Part shown: positions 33,248 through 43,400 of the stretch, one piece after another
How the letters are laid out: each line of letters begins with the position of its first letter
Position numbering within the stretch: position 1 is the first letter of the stretch
Source: Pseudomonas arsenicoxydans
GTDB lineage: Bacteria > Pseudomonadota > Gammaproteobacteria > Pseudomonadales > Pseudomonadaceae
Length of the DNA: 64,000 nt
NCBI RefSeq assembly: GCF_006438915.1
Contig: NZ_RCZE01000018.1
Coordinates: 1-64,000 of the forward strand
Direction: 5' to 3'
The notes under the pieces: model-generated
What the model saw: only the letters and a program-made list of their open reading frames with translations
The model's database searches: none
What the model was told of the DNA's origin: nothing
Program-made: the position numbers and the translations under genes

Positions 33248-35602
33248 TTATTTCAATGCCGGATCACTCATGTTCATTTTCTTCCAGCCCTGCAACAACA
33301 CCTGCGCCTTGGGTTCCTGTCCATTGCCCAGGTAGTACTGGATCAACGTCAGCCGTGCATTGCGGTTGGCCGGTTGCACTTTCAGCAAGCGCTCCAGCAC
33401 TTCGCAGGCCTCTTCAACCTTGCCGCTGTCATGCAACGCCACGGCCAGCACGTAGCCGTATTGGGCGCTCTGCGGTTCCAGTTGCGCGGCTTTGCGTAGC
33501 GCCGACATGGCCTGGTCCGATTTGCCCGCCCGCACCAGCGACAAGCCCTGGGTGTACTGCAACAAAGCGGCGTCCGGGTGGTCTTTCAAGCCTTGCGCCA
33601 GCAGTGACTGCGCCTCCTGGCTACGGCCATTGGCCTCCAGCCATTGCACCAGTGTTACAAGTGCCGGGTAGAAATCCGGATCGCGCTTGAGCGCCGTGCG
33701 CAGGTACGGTTCAACCTCGTCGTTGCGGCCGCTGGCTTGGTAGAGCATCGCCAGGTTGAGGTTGGCTTCGGCGCGTTCCAGCAGGCTTTTCTGTGCCGCT
33801 TCATACTCGGCAATCGCCGCATTCCAGTTGCCCTGGGCCGCGCCCAAACCGCTACGGGCGGCACCCAGCAGGTCCCGGGCTGCGGCAATTCGCACCGCCA
33901 TCACCGGGTCTGTCAGCAACGGCGTCAACAGCGGCGCCCACTCAGGTGGCGGCAGGAACGCGCTGATGGCGCGTACGGCACTTTCACGCACCTGTGGCGC
34001 CGGATTGCTCAGGTCCTTGGTGGCCAGTTTCAACGCCTGTTCACTCGGGTACAGCGGCAACTCGGCGAGCAAGGTGGCTCGCTGAATCGCCGGCAGGTTG
34101 CTGCGTTGCAGCTGCTCATACAGGGCCTGCGCCGCGCCGGGTTGACCGTTGCGAATCAGCCACAGGCTTTCGTCATAACGCGGGGCCTGTGCGGTCGGTG
34201 CGCTGTTCCACAGTTTGAATTGCTCGGTGACTTTGTCGCCGTCCTTGCCCTGGTGACAGGTCAGACAGGCGTCCGGGGTGCCAAGCTTTTTCGCCCGTTC
34301 CGGGTTGGGAATACTGAAGCTGTGGTCATGCCGCAAGTCATTGCCCATGTAGAACTTGCCGGGCATATGGCAATCCACGCACTGCGAGCCCGGCTGGCCC
34401 ATGGTGTGGCGGGTGTGCTCGATGGAATCGTAGTTTTTCGCTTGCAGGCCTTTGCCGTCGACGCCTTCCACCGGCGTTTTACCCGCGGTGTTGTGGCATT
34501 GCAGGCAAACGCCGTTCCCCGGCGCCTTGAGTTCGGTGCTGTGCGGGTTGTGGCAGTTGCTGCAGCGCACGCCCTTGTCGAACATTTTGCTTTGGGCGAA
34601 CGAGCCGTGTTCAAACACCTCGTCCTTGATCTTGCCGTCCAGCGCATACAACTCGCGGGTCAGGGGACTTGGCAAATAGTCATCCATCAGGCGTTTGCCG
34701 GCGGTGTAGCCATCGCTCAGCGGTGCCCGGCGCGAATGGCAGCGGGCACAGGTTTCGATCTCGACGGTGGCGTTCTTGTCCTTAAGGTCGACCGCGAAAC
34801 CGGCGTGAATCACATCACCTTTTTTCGCCGTCCATTCCAGGTGATTGGAAGCCGGGCCGTGGCACGCCTGGCAGCCAACGCCGAGACTGTTCCAGTGACT
34901 GTCGAAGGTGTTTTTCGCAGCATCGAAATTACGTTTGTAGCCGGTGGTATGGCACTCGACGCACATGAAGTTGGCGTTCTGGCTCGGTTTGCTCCAGTGC
35001 AGCGGGTTCTTGAAGTTCACACTCTGGCCCGGATAGAGGTGAAACCAGCGGTGTTTTTCGGTATCCCAGGCCACGCCCAAGGGTTGCAGGCGACCTTCGC
35101 CGACGTCGATCAGGTATTGCTGCAACGGCGCGATGCCAAAGGTATAGGCCACCTTGAAGTCGGCGTTCTTGCCATCGATACCCGGCGTGTTGACCCAGAA
35201 GCCGTCGTCCTTGCGCGAGAAAACGGTGGTTTCGTTCTCCGCTTTGAAGGTGACGTTGTTGAAGTCGCCCAACATCGTCTCGGCATTGGCTGCCTGCATC
35301 GCCAACTGGTGATGGGAGCCTTTCCAGTCCTTGACCTGCTCGCTGTGGCAGCCCTGACATTGTTGCTCATCGACCATCTTCGCCGGGGCCAGCGCCACCG
35401 GTTGCGGTTTGGTCGGTTGTGCGACTGGGGCAGTGACAAAAACGGGCTTCAGCGGTGCCGGCGTGCTGCTGAACAGAAACCAGCCGATGGCGACGACCGC
35501 CAACAGCAGTGCGCCGATGGACACGGGAAAGAGGTAGCGATTGATCAGGTTCGGATACGAATCAGGGTTGGGGTTTGTTGCTTTGTTTTTATGCTTCGGC
35601 AT
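33248..35602 (-). CDS. octahaem cytochrome c with TPR domain
   Basis: This 784-residue protein has a basic cytoplasmic start, one membrane anchor (about residues 21-41, YLFPVSIGALLLAVVAIGWFLF) and a periplasmic part with eight CxxCH haem motifs: CQGCH (82), CVECH, CQACH, CARCH, CSNCH, CLQCH, CVDCH and CLTCH (446). A HEAT-like region and four or five TPR repeats fill the C-terminal 300 residues. The haem part resembles cytochrome c554/octahaem multihaem folds and suggests electron transfer or reduction of a small N or S compound; substrate unknown. ATG 35602 is preferred because it gives MPKHKNKAT; no haem lies upstream. Confidence 0.87.
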   Translation of the reverse strand: MPKHKNKATNPNPDSYPNLINRYLFPVSIGALLLAVVAIGWFLFSSTPAPLKPVFVTAPVAQPTKPQPVALAPAKMVDEQQCQGCHSEQVKDWKGSHHQLAMQAANAETMLGDFNNVTFKAENETTVFSRKDDGFWVNTPGIDGKNADFKVAYTFGIAPLQQYLIDVGEGRLQPLGVAWDTEKHRWFHLYPGQSVNFKNPLHWSKPSQNANFMCVECHTTGYKRNFDAAKNTFDSHWNSLGVGCQACHGPASNHLEWTAKKGDVIHAGFAVDLKDKNATVEIETCARCHSRRAPLSDGYTAGKRLMDDYLPSPLTRELYALDGKIKDEVFEHGSFAQSKMFDKGVRCSNCHNPHSTELKAPGNGVCLQCHNTAGKTPVEGVDGKGLQAKNYDSIEHTRHTMGQPGSQCVDCHMPGKFYMGNDLRHDHSFSIPNPERAKKLGTPDACLTCHQGKDGDKVTEQFKLWNSAPTAQAPRYDESLWLIRNGQPGAAQALYEQLQRSNLPAIQRATLLAELPLYPSEQALKLATKDLSNPAPQVRESAVRAISAFLPPPEWAPLLTPLLTDPVMAVRIAAARDLLGAARSGLGAAQGNWNAAIAEYEAAQKSLLERAEANLNLAMLYQASGRNDEVEPYLRTALKRDPDFYPALVTLVQWLEANGRSQEAQSLLAQGLKDHPDAALLQYTQGLSLVRAGKSDQAMSALRKAAQLEPQSAQYGYVLAVALHDSGKVEEACEVLERLLKVQPANRNARLTLIQYYLGNGQEPKAQVLLQGWKKMNMSDPALK

Positions 35603-35817
35603 TGCGACTTCCGTAGTCCAGGTGCGTTTGCCTTGAGGCGCGCGATCACGCTGAGTGCAGCTTTGCTGGATGTCAGGCACCTGTCAAATGACGGTTGTGA
35701 AAAGGCACGCAGCGTTAGATGAAATGTGTAATTTTTTTAAGGTTTTTATCGCGAAATGCCTATAACTCCAGTCGCCTTTGCACTAGGGTGTTCGCCCTTC
35801 AAAACAGGAGTTCAAGC

Positions 35818-36489
35818 ATGAAGCTTGCGTTAATGATGAGCACGTTGTGCATCGCCACAATCGCGGTGACTGGGTGTGCGAGCAAGGTCGTCGAGCCGGA
35901 GCAGTATTCCGGCTTCCTCAAGGATTACAGCCAGCTCGAAGAAGCCAAGTCGCCGTCCGGCGCAACCGTGATGCGCTGGGTCGATCCTGCGCTGGATATC
36001 AGCAAGTTCTCCAGCGTTTATGTCGAGCCGACCCAGCTTTACCCGGCGCCACAGCCCACCGTGAAAATCCCTCAGGCCACCCTCAGTGGCATCACCGGTT
36101 ATTACGACCAGGCGCTCAAGCGTGAACTGGCCAAGTCGCTGCCATTGGCCGCCGGCCCTGGCCCGGGTGTGATTGTGGTGCGTGCCGCCATTACTGCGGT
36201 CAGCAGCAAGACCGAAGGCTTGAAGCCTTACGAAGTGATCCCGATTGCGCTGGTCGCTGCGGCAGTGAGCACCGCCAGTGGTATCCGTGATCAGGAAACC
36301 GACCTGGCCACCGAAGCGGCGTTTATCGATGGCAGCACCAACAAAGTCATCGCCCAGGTCGTGCGCAAGGGCACCGGCAAGCCGCTGGAAAACGACGCTC
36401 AGGTGATGAAGGCGGATGACGTCAAAGGCGTGATCGATGGCTGGGCGTCGGATTTGAATCAGTCGTATTTGAAACTCAAGTCCAAGTGA
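35818..36489 (+). CDS. DUF3313-type lipoprotein
   Basis: This 223-residue protein has a lipoprotein signal (MKLALMMSTLCIATIAVTGC, Cys20) and the DUF3313-type pattern: SGFLKDYSQLEEAKSPSGATVMRW, a YVEPTQLYPAP segment, the middle repeat of amphipathic strands and the C-terminal VKGVIDGWASDLNQSYLKLK. It is likely a periplasmic lipoprotein of unknown function. CAGGAG lies eight bases upstream. It diverges from the octahaem cytochrome, so the two might share a regulatory region, but co-function is not shown. Confidence 0.87.
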   Translation: MKLALMMSTLCIATIAVTGCASKVVEPEQYSGFLKDYSQLEEAKSPSGATVMRWVDPALDISKFSSVYVEPTQLYPAPQPTVKIPQATLSGITGYYDQALKRELAKSLPLAAGPGPGVIVVRAAITAVSSKTEGLKPYEVIPIALVAAAVSTASGIRDQETDLATEAAFIDGSTNKVIAQVVRKGTGKPLENDAQVMKADDVKGVIDGWASDLNQSYLKLKSK

Positions 36490-36532
36490 TGCACTGAGGC
36501 GAATGGCCTCACCGTTGGAACGCCGCCCGGAA

Positions 36533-36603
36533 CGGGCTCGCTCCCACACTGGATCTGTGTACACCACAAATCCACTCGGGGAAGCGAGACTGCTCGCGAT
36601 GGA
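36533..36603. repeat. degenerate REPIN
   Basis: GGGCTCGCTCCCACA (36533-36548) and GAAGCGAGACTGCTCGCGAT (36580-36600) are weakened arms of the GTGGGAGCGGGC class around a 30-base spacer. Several arm bases are substituted. It lies between the DUF3313 and HAD genes, which are convergent. Confidence 0.5.
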
Positions 36604-36637
36604 ATAAACGTTTGTTGCGGTCCTGCGTTACGCTTTT

Positions 36638-37660
36638 TTACTGTTGTTGCTCGGGTGTGGCGGCGTCGTAGGGATAGATGCGACGCCATTCAGCAGCCAT
36701 GTCCACGACCGTCCAGTCACGTGTTTTTGCTTCGTCCAGGGCCTTGTCCAGCCGTCCGATGTCGGACTTGCGGTCATAGGCCCATTCGCGTTTGGCGTCG
36801 GTGTGATGCACCAGCCCCATGAATCGTTTGCCCGGCCCGGCTGCGGTCCATTGCAGCATCTGCAAGTCGCCATCGGAGTTGCCAAAGGCGAGGATCGGAC
36901 GTTTGCCGATGATCGCATTGATGCTTTCCGGTTTGCCCGGGCCGTCATCGTAGTGGGCCAGTTTCGGCGTGCGCAGAATCGAGGCTTGGCCGTCCTTGTA
37001 TTGGAAGGTTGTGACAAACGAAGTACCGATCACTTGTTCCGGTGGGACGCCGTAGACCTTCTCGGCGAAGGCGCGTATGAAATCGGTATCGCCACCCGAG
37101 ACGATGTAGGTCTTGAAGTTTTGTTCGCGCAGGTAGTCGAGAATTTCCAGCATCGGCTGGAACACCATCTCGGTGTACAGCTTGCCGGTTTTCGGGTGCT
37201 TGGCCTGGCTAAGCCAGGTCTTGGCGTAGTCGTCGAACGCTTCGCTGGTCATCCCGGTGTGGGTTGCCCCGAAGATTTTCATCATGCCTTCCAGACCGGA
37301 AGCCGCCAGCGCCTTGTGGTCGTTTTCCAGCACGGCCTGGAACGGTTGGGTGGTTTTCCATTCCGGGTGTTGCGGCGCGGTGCGCTTGACCTCTTCGAGG
37401 GCGAACAGCATCTCGAAGTACATCGGCTGCTCGCTCCACAGGGTGCCGTCATTGTCGAAGACGGCGATGCGGTCTTCGGGTTTGACGAAGTCCTTGCTGG
37501 ATTGGTCGGTGACAGCCTGGACGAACTCGATGATGTTTTTCTTCGACGGGCCGTCGTTCCACGAGGGCAGCGCTTCGGTGGCTTGCGCGAGTAATGGCAG
37601 GGCCAGCGCGAAAAGCAGGGTCAGTCCAAAGCGGCGGCGGATCGATATCGGGTTCGTCAT
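36638..37660 (-). CDS. exported HAD-family phosphatase
   Basis: This 340-residue protein has a signal peptide (RRRFGLTLLFALALPLLAQATEA) and a HAD fold with motif I FDNDGT (Asp69 nucleophile, Asp71), motif II IVSGGD, and motif III/IV KRPILAFGNSDGDLQML. It resembles phosphoserine phosphatase-like secreted HAD hydrolases found in pseudomonads. A phosphomonoester in the periplasm is the probable substrate. The C-terminus (EWRRIYPYDAATPEQQQ) is typical. Single gene; a YciI gene lies upstream on the same strand with a 178-base gap. Confidence 0.87.
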   Translation of the reverse strand: MTNPISIRRRFGLTLLFALALPLLAQATEALPSWNDGPSKKNIIEFVQAVTDQSSKDFVKPEDRIAVFDNDGTLWSEQPMYFEMLFALEEVKRTAPQHPEWKTTQPFQAVLENDHKALAASGLEGMMKIFGATHTGMTSEAFDDYAKTWLSQAKHPKTGKLYTEMVFQPMLEILDYLREQNFKTYIVSGGDTDFIRAFAEKVYGVPPEQVIGTSFVTTFQYKDGQASILRTPKLAHYDDGPGKPESINAIIGKRPILAFGNSDGDLQMLQWTAAGPGKRFMGLVHHTDAKREWAYDRKSDIGRLDKALDEAKTRDWTVVDMAAEWRRIYPYDAATPEQQQ

Positions 37661-37838
37661 GGGACATCCTTTTGGTGAGCAGGGTTTAACGGCCGTAGTG
37701 CCAAGGCGGACAAGGCTGCCGTTGTTTGGCCTGACTATGCAGCGTAGACAACGAATCCTTGAGTTGCCTCAACGCCTGGGCTTCGGCTGGCGCACGGCCT
37801 TAGCAGGCGTGCAGCAGGTCTTCCAGTCGAGGGGAGGC

Positions 37839-38264
37839 TCAGGGCTTTTTCGCCTCCGCGCGAATTCGTTCTTCTTGCTGGCGCAGTTCCGGGGTGAACT
37901 CGGCACCAAAATCCTCCGCCTCGAACACCTGACGAATCTCGATCTCTGCGTCGGTGCCCGGCATCGGGTTCGGGCATCGCTTGACCCAGTCGATCGCCTC
38001 CTGTTTCGACTTCACCTGCCAGATCCAATAGCCGGCAATCAGCTCCTTGGTTTCGGCGAAGGGGCCATCGATGACGCTACGTTTGTCACCCGAAAAACGC
38101 ACGCGTGCGCCTTTGCTGCTGGGGTGCAGGCCTTCGCCTTCGAGCATGATGCCGGCTTTGACCAGTTCTTCGTTGTAGTTGCCCATGGCGGTCAGCAGTT
38201 CTTCGGTGGGCATCACGCCGGCTTCGGAGTCCTGACTGGCTTTGATGATGATCATGAATCGCAT
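37839..38264 (-). CDS. YciI-like (DGPF) domain protein
   Basis: This 141-residue protein has the DGPF/YCII signature: MRFMIIIKASQDSEAG at the start, the segment RSVIDGPFAETKELIAGYWI and WVKRCPNPMPGTDAEIEIRQV. Proteins of this ferredoxin-like fold are often encoded with ECF sigma factors and have poorly known, possibly enzymatic roles. ATG 38264 is the conserved start; the upstream in-frame extension has no ribosome-binding site and would run into the tpx promoter. No sigma factor gene is adjacent. The gene diverges from tpx. Confidence 0.87.
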   Translation of the reverse strand: MRFMIIIKASQDSEAGVMPTEELLTAMGNYNEELVKAGIMLEGEGLHPSSKGARVRFSGDKRSVIDGPFAETKELIAGYWIWQVKSKQEAIDWVKRCPNPMPGTDAEIEIRQVFEAEDFGAEFTPELRQQEERIRAEAKKP

Positions 38265-38359
38265 GGTGTAATCTCCGGTGGAGGTGGGGGGATTCACTAC
38301 ATGGTCGAATGGCGACAGGGCAGTTCGACAGGTCGTCGAGGATTTATGTGCATTTAGGG

Positions 38360-38389
38360 TTGACCAAAACACTTCACGATTTGTATCAG
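38360..38389 (+). promoter_or_regulatory. candidate sigma-70 promoter of tpx
   Basis: TTGACC at 38360-38365 and TATCAG at 38384-38389 have an 18-base spacer, about 80 bases before the tpx start. The -10 box is weak, so this is only a candidate. Confidence 0.35.
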
Positions 38390-38470
38390 GCCATAGGTCG
38401 CCAGCCAATTTCGTGGTTAACTTTGGCCTTTCCGAGATTCTTTACCACAACGTTCAGAAGGACTCCGTTC

Positions 38471-38971
38471 ATGGCTCAAGTCACTCTCAAAGGCAACCCG
38501 GTTCAAGTCAACGGCCAACTGCCACAAGCCGGTTCCAAGGCGCCAGCCTTTTCCCTGGTTGCCGGCAATCTGTCCGACGTGACCCTGGCGAGCTTCGCCG
38601 GCAAGCGCAAAGTGCTGAACATCTTCCCAAGCGTCGACACCCCGACCTGCGCGACCTCGGTTCGCAAGTTCAACGCCCAGGCCAACGATGTCGCCAACAC
38701 CGTTGTGCTGTGCATCTCCGCTGACCTGCCGTTCGCCCAGGCACGCTTCTGCGGCGCCGAAGGCCTGGAAAACGTGCAGAACCTGTCGACCCTGCGCGGT
38801 GCCGAGTTCATCGAGAACTACGGTGTTGCCATCGCTGACGGCCCGCTCAAAGGCCTGACCGCCCGTGCGGTTGTTGTGCTGGACGAAAACGACAACGTGC
38901 TGCATAGCGAACTGGTCAAGGAAATCGCTGAAGAACCGAACTACGAAGCTGCACTCGCCGTTCTGAAATAA
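38471..38971 (+). CDS. tpx: thiol peroxidase Tpx
   Basis: This 166-residue peroxiredoxin reduces peroxides, probably in the periplasm or cytoplasm with thioredoxin. It has the peroxidatic motif SVDTPTCATSVRKF (Cys60) and resolving Cys94 (ARFCGAEG), plus the start MAQVTLKGNPVQVNG. Length is as in E. coli Tpx (168). The ATG at 38471 is the family start; long upstream extensions in frame are spurious. A terminator follows 20 bases after the stop, so it is monocistronic. Confidence 0.95.
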   Translation: MAQVTLKGNPVQVNGQLPQAGSKAPAFSLVAGNLSDVTLASFAGKRKVLNIFPSVDTPTCATSVRKFNAQANDVANTVVLCISADLPFAQARFCGAEGLENVQNLSTLRGAEFIENYGVAIADGPLKGLTARAVVVLDENDNVLHSELVKEIAEEPNYEAALAVLK

Positions 38972-38991
38972 GCGACGTCATTACAATTGTT

Positions 38992-39020
38992 AACGGCCTG
39001 GCCCTGTCCAGGCCGTTTTC
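38992..39020 (+). terminator. Rho-independent terminator of tpx
   Basis: AACGGCCTGG (38992-39001) pairs with CCAGGCCGTT (39008-39017) around CCCTGT, followed by TTC and a T-rich tract. Confidence 0.85.
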
Positions 39021-39150
39021 ATTTGTGCTTCAGTGCTTTAGATAAATCTCCTGTTACGTAAGCCGAAGGTAAATTGCCGGTAAAGCCGCTTTGCTTAATA
39101 GCCGTCAGTGCTTATCGTTCAGCCTCATGTAAAAGAAGCCCACGCGCCCA

Positions 39151-40467
39151 ATGGTTGATCATTCAATGCAATCCTCCGCTTCCCGTAGTCCTCGTCGCTG
39201 GCTGTTCGGCCTGCTAGTCCTGTTGGTCATCGCTGGCGTGTGCTGGAAATTCTGGCCCACCGGCGCAGCTCAAAAGGAGGGCGCAGGGCCGAAAGTCGTG
39301 GCTGGCCATACCGGCAAGTCCGGGGGGATGCGCCCTGGTTTCGGCGGGGCAACCGGTCCGGTGCCTGTTCGCGTGGCGCCTGCGGTCAAGGGTGACTTTC
39401 CGCTGTACTACAAGGCGTTGGGCACCGTTACCGCACTGAACACCATCAATGTGCGCAGCCGTGTGGGCGGTGAGCTGATCAAGATTTCCTTCGAGGAAGG
39501 GCAAATGGTCAAGGCTGGCGATTTGCTGGCTGAAATCGACCCGCGCCCGTACCAGAACGCCTTGCTCCAGGCCGAAGGCACGTTGCTGCAGAACCAGGCG
39601 CAACTGAAAAACGCCCAGGTCGATGTCGAGCGTTATCGCGGGCTGTTCAAGGAAGACAGTATCGCCAAGCAAACCCTGGACACTGCCGAAGCCTTGGTCG
39701 GTCAGTACCTGGGCACCGTCAAGACCAATCAGGCGGCGGTCAACGACGCCAAGCTCAATCTCGAATTCACCAGGATCCGCGCGCCGATTACCGGGCGTGT
39801 CGGATTGCGTCAGCTCGACGTCGGCAACCTGGTCGCCGCCAATGACACCACGGCGCTGGCGATCATCACCCAGACCCAGCCGATCAGCGTCGCCTTCACC
39901 TTGCCGGAAAACAGCCTTGACGTGGTATTGGCCCGCTATCGCACCGGCGCCAAACTGCCCGCCGAAGCCTGGGACCGCAGCGACACCAAATTGCAGGCCA
40001 CTGGTGTCTTGCAGAGCCTGGACAACCAGATCGACACCACCACCGGCACCCTGAAATTCAAGGCGCGCTACGAAAACCGCGATCAAACCCTGTTCCCAAA
40101 TCAGTTCGTCAACGTCCACTTGCTCGCCGACACCCTCAAGGGTGTGGTGCTCGCACCGTCGGCAGCGATTCAGTTCGGCACCAACGGCACCTTCGCCTAT
40201 GCGCTGGACGGCGACAAAAAGGTCACGATCCGTCAGTTGAAAGTCGGCGCCAGCGATGGGCTGAACACGGTGATCACTGAAGGCCTTGCGCCCGGGGATC
40301 GTGTGGTACTGGAAGGCACCGACCGTTTGAAGGACGGCAGCGAAGTCGAAGTGGTCAATAGCCCTGAAGACGTACCGACCACCCCGACCGGGCACTTGCA
40401 AGGCAAATCGGCGGTGGATGCTTCTGAGGCGGCCGCCGCCGACAAGGCGAAAAAGGGCGGCGCATGA
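39151..40467 (+). CDS. muxA: MuxA-type RND periplasmic adaptor
   Basis: This 438-residue membrane-fusion protein has a short N-terminal anchor (residues about 17-33, WLFGLLVLLVIAGVCW), a barrel-sandwich/lipoyl domain (TINVRSRVGGELIKISFEEG), an alpha hairpin (LLQAEGTLLQNQAQLKNAQV) and beta-barrel parts (RIRAPITGRVGLRQLDVGN). It bridges the two RND transporters encoded next to the outer-membrane channel; the family is MdtA/MuxA. The ATG at 39151 was used; 39166 is a possible alternative five codons later. The stop overlaps muxB by ATGA. The C-terminal tail is Ala/Lys-rich. Confidence 0.92.
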   Translation: MVDHSMQSSASRSPRRWLFGLLVLLVIAGVCWKFWPTGAAQKEGAGPKVVAGHTGKSGGMRPGFGGATGPVPVRVAPAVKGDFPLYYKALGTVTALNTINVRSRVGGELIKISFEEGQMVKAGDLLAEIDPRPYQNALLQAEGTLLQNQAQLKNAQVDVERYRGLFKEDSIAKQTLDTAEALVGQYLGTVKTNQAAVNDAKLNLEFTRIRAPITGRVGLRQLDVGNLVAANDTTALAIITQTQPISVAFTLPENSLDVVLARYRTGAKLPAEAWDRSDTKLQATGVLQSLDNQIDTTTGTLKFKARYENRDQTLFPNQFVNVHLLADTLKGVVLAPSAAIQFGTNGTFAYALDGDKKVTIRQLKVGASDGLNTVITEGLAPGDRVVLEGTDRLKDGSEVEVVNSPEDVPTTPTGHLQGKSAVDASEAAAADKAKKGGA

Positions 40468-43400
40468 ACATCTCGCGGCTGTTCATCCTTCGCCCGGTCG
40501 CCACGACCCTGAGCATGCTGGCCATTGTACTGGCCGGTTTGATCGCCTATCGGTTGCTGCCGGTGTCGGCGTTGCCCCAAGTCGACTACCCGACGATTCG
40601 CGTGATGACGCTCTATCCCGGCGCCAGCCCGGATGTCATGACCAGCGCGGTCACCGCGCCACTGGAGCGCCAGTTCGGGCAGATGCCCGGCCTGACCCAG
40701 ATGGCGTCGACCAGTTCGGGCGGCGCGTCGGTGCTCACCTTGCGGTTCAGCCTCGACATCAACATGGACGTCGCCGAACAACAGGTGCAAGCCGCGATCA
40801 ACGCCGCGACCAATTTGCTGCCCAAGGACCTGCCGGCACCGCCGGTGTACAACAAGGTCAACCCGGCGGACACCCCGGTACTGACCCTGGCCATTACCTC
40901 CAAAACCATGTTGTTGCCCAAGCTCAATGACCTGGTCGACACGCGCATGGCGCAGAAAATCGCCCAGATCAGCGGCGTCGGCATGGTCAGCATTGCCGGC
41001 GGCCAGCGTCAGGCGGTGCGGATCAAGGTCAATCCCGAGGCGCTGGCGGCCAACGGCCTGAACCTGTCGGACGTGCGCACGCTGATCGGTGCTTCCAACG
41101 TCAACCAGCCCAAGGGCAACTTCGACGGTCCGACCCGGGTGTCGATGCTCGATGCCAACGATCAGCTGACTTCGCCCAAGGACTACGCCAACTTGATTCT
41201 GGCCTATGCCAACGGCGCGCCATTGCGGCTCAAGGACGTGGCGGAAATCGTCGACGGCGCCGAAAACGAACGTCTGGCGGCGTGGGCCAATGAAAACCAG
41301 GCCGTGCTGCTGAACATCCAACGCCAGCCGGGTGCCAACGTGATTGAGGTGGTCGACCGGATCAAGGCCTTGCTCCCGAGCATCACCGACAACCTGCCGG
41401 CCGGCCTCGACGTCACGGTACTAACCGACCGCACCCAGACCATTCGTGCCTCGGTCAAAGACGTGCAACACGAGTTGCTGATCGCCATTGCCTTGGTGGT
41501 GATGGTCACCTTCCTGTTTCTGCGCCGCGCCAGTGCGACGATCATTCCATCGATTGCCGTGCCGTTGTCATTGATCGGCACGTTTGGCGTGATGTACCTC
41601 GCCGGGTTCTCGGTGAATAACCTGACCTTGATGGCCCTGACCATCGCCACCGGTTTTGTGGTGGACGATGCGATCGTGATGCTGGAGAACATTTCCAGGT
41701 TTATCGAAGAAGGGGACACCCCCCTGAATGCCGCGCTCAAGGGCGCGAAGCAGATTGGCTTCACCCTGATTTCCCTGACCCTGTCGCTGATCGCGGTATT
41801 GATCCCGCTGCTGTTTATGGCCGACGTGGTAGGCCGCTTGTTCCGCGAGTTTGCGATTACGCTGGCGGTAGCGATCCTGATTTCGCTGGTGGTGTCCCTG
41901 ACCCTGACGCCGATGATGTGCGCGCGGTTGCTCAAGCGTGAACCCAAGGAAGAGGAGCAGGGGCGTTTCTACCGGGCCAGCGGTGCAGCAATCGACTGGA
42001 TGATCGCGGCCTACGGGCGCAAATTGCAGTGGGTGCTCAAGCACCAGCCGCTGACATTGCTGGTGGCCATCGGCACGCTGGCGCTGACCGTGTTCCTCTA
42101 CATGGTGGTGCCCAAGGGCTTCTTCCCGGTGCAGGACACCGGGGTGATCCAGGGTATTTCCGAGGCGCCGCAGTCGATTTCCTTCGCCGCGATGAGCGAG
42201 CGTCAGCAGGAGCTGGCCAAGGTGATCCTCGCCGACCCGGCGGTGGAAAGCCTGTCGTCCTACATCGGTGTGGACGGTGACAACTCGACGCTGAACAGCG
42301 GTCGCCTGCTGATCAATCTCAAGTCCCATAACGACCGTGACCTGAGCGCGACCAAGGTGATTGCCCGCCTGCAACCGGAACTGGACAAGTTGGTCGGCAT
42401 CCGCCTGTTCATGCAGCCGGTGCAGGACCTGACCATCGAAGACCGTGTCAGCCGTACGCAATACCAGTTCAGCATGTCGTCACCGGACTCGGAATTGCTG
42501 GCCCTGTGGAGCGGCCGTCTGGTCGATGCGCTGTCCCATCGGACAGAACTGACCGACGTCGCCAGTGATTTGCAGGACAAGGGCTTACAGGTTTATCTGG
42601 TGATCGACCGCGATGCCGCTTCACGGGTCGGGGTCTCGGTCTCGAACATCACCGATGCGTTGTACGACGCCTTTGGTCAGCGGCAGATTTCGACCATCTA
42701 CACCCAGGCCAGCCAGTACCGCGTGGTCCTGCAATCGCAGTCCGGGGAGAAGATCGGTCCGGATGCGCTGAATCAGATTCACGTGAAAACCACCGACGGC
42801 GGGCAGGTTCGCCTGTCCAGCCTGGCGCACATCGAAGAGCGCCAGGCGCAACTGGCAATCACCCACATCGGCCAGTTCCCGGCGGTAATGATGTCGTTCA
42901 ATCTCGCGCCGGGTGTGGCGCTGGGGCATGCGGTCGAGATCATCGATCAAGTGCAGAAAGACATCGGCATGCCGATTGGCGTGCAGACCCAGTTTCAGGG
43001 CGCGGCCGAGGCTTTCCAGGCGTCGCTGTCGAGCACCTTGCTGCTGATTCTGGCCGCGGTGGTGACCATGTACATCGTGCTCGGCGTGCTGTACGAGAGC
43101 TACATCCATCCAATCACCATTCTCTCGACCTTGCCCTCGGCGGCGGTCGGCGCCTTGCTGGCCTTGATCCTGAGCGGCAATGACCTGGGCATGATCGCGA
43201 TCATCGGCATCATTTTGCTGATCGGTATCGTGAAAAAGAACGCGATCATGATGATCGACTTCGCCCTCGACGCAGAGCGCAATCAGGGCATGGACCCGCA
43301 AACCGCGATCTATCAAGCCGCGTTGCTGCGTTTCCGGCCGATTCTGATGACGACGCTGGCAGCGTTGTTTGGTGCGGTGCCGCTGATGCTGGCCACCGGT

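Noticed and set aside
33644..35722. A 692-codon plus frame opposite the cytochrome
   Set aside because: Antisense shadow; the minus frame carries eight CxxCH motifs and TPRs that cannot arise by chance.
37839..38408. Longer YciI start at 38408
   Set aside because: The extension has no family similarity and runs through the tpx promoter region; the conserved start is at 38264.
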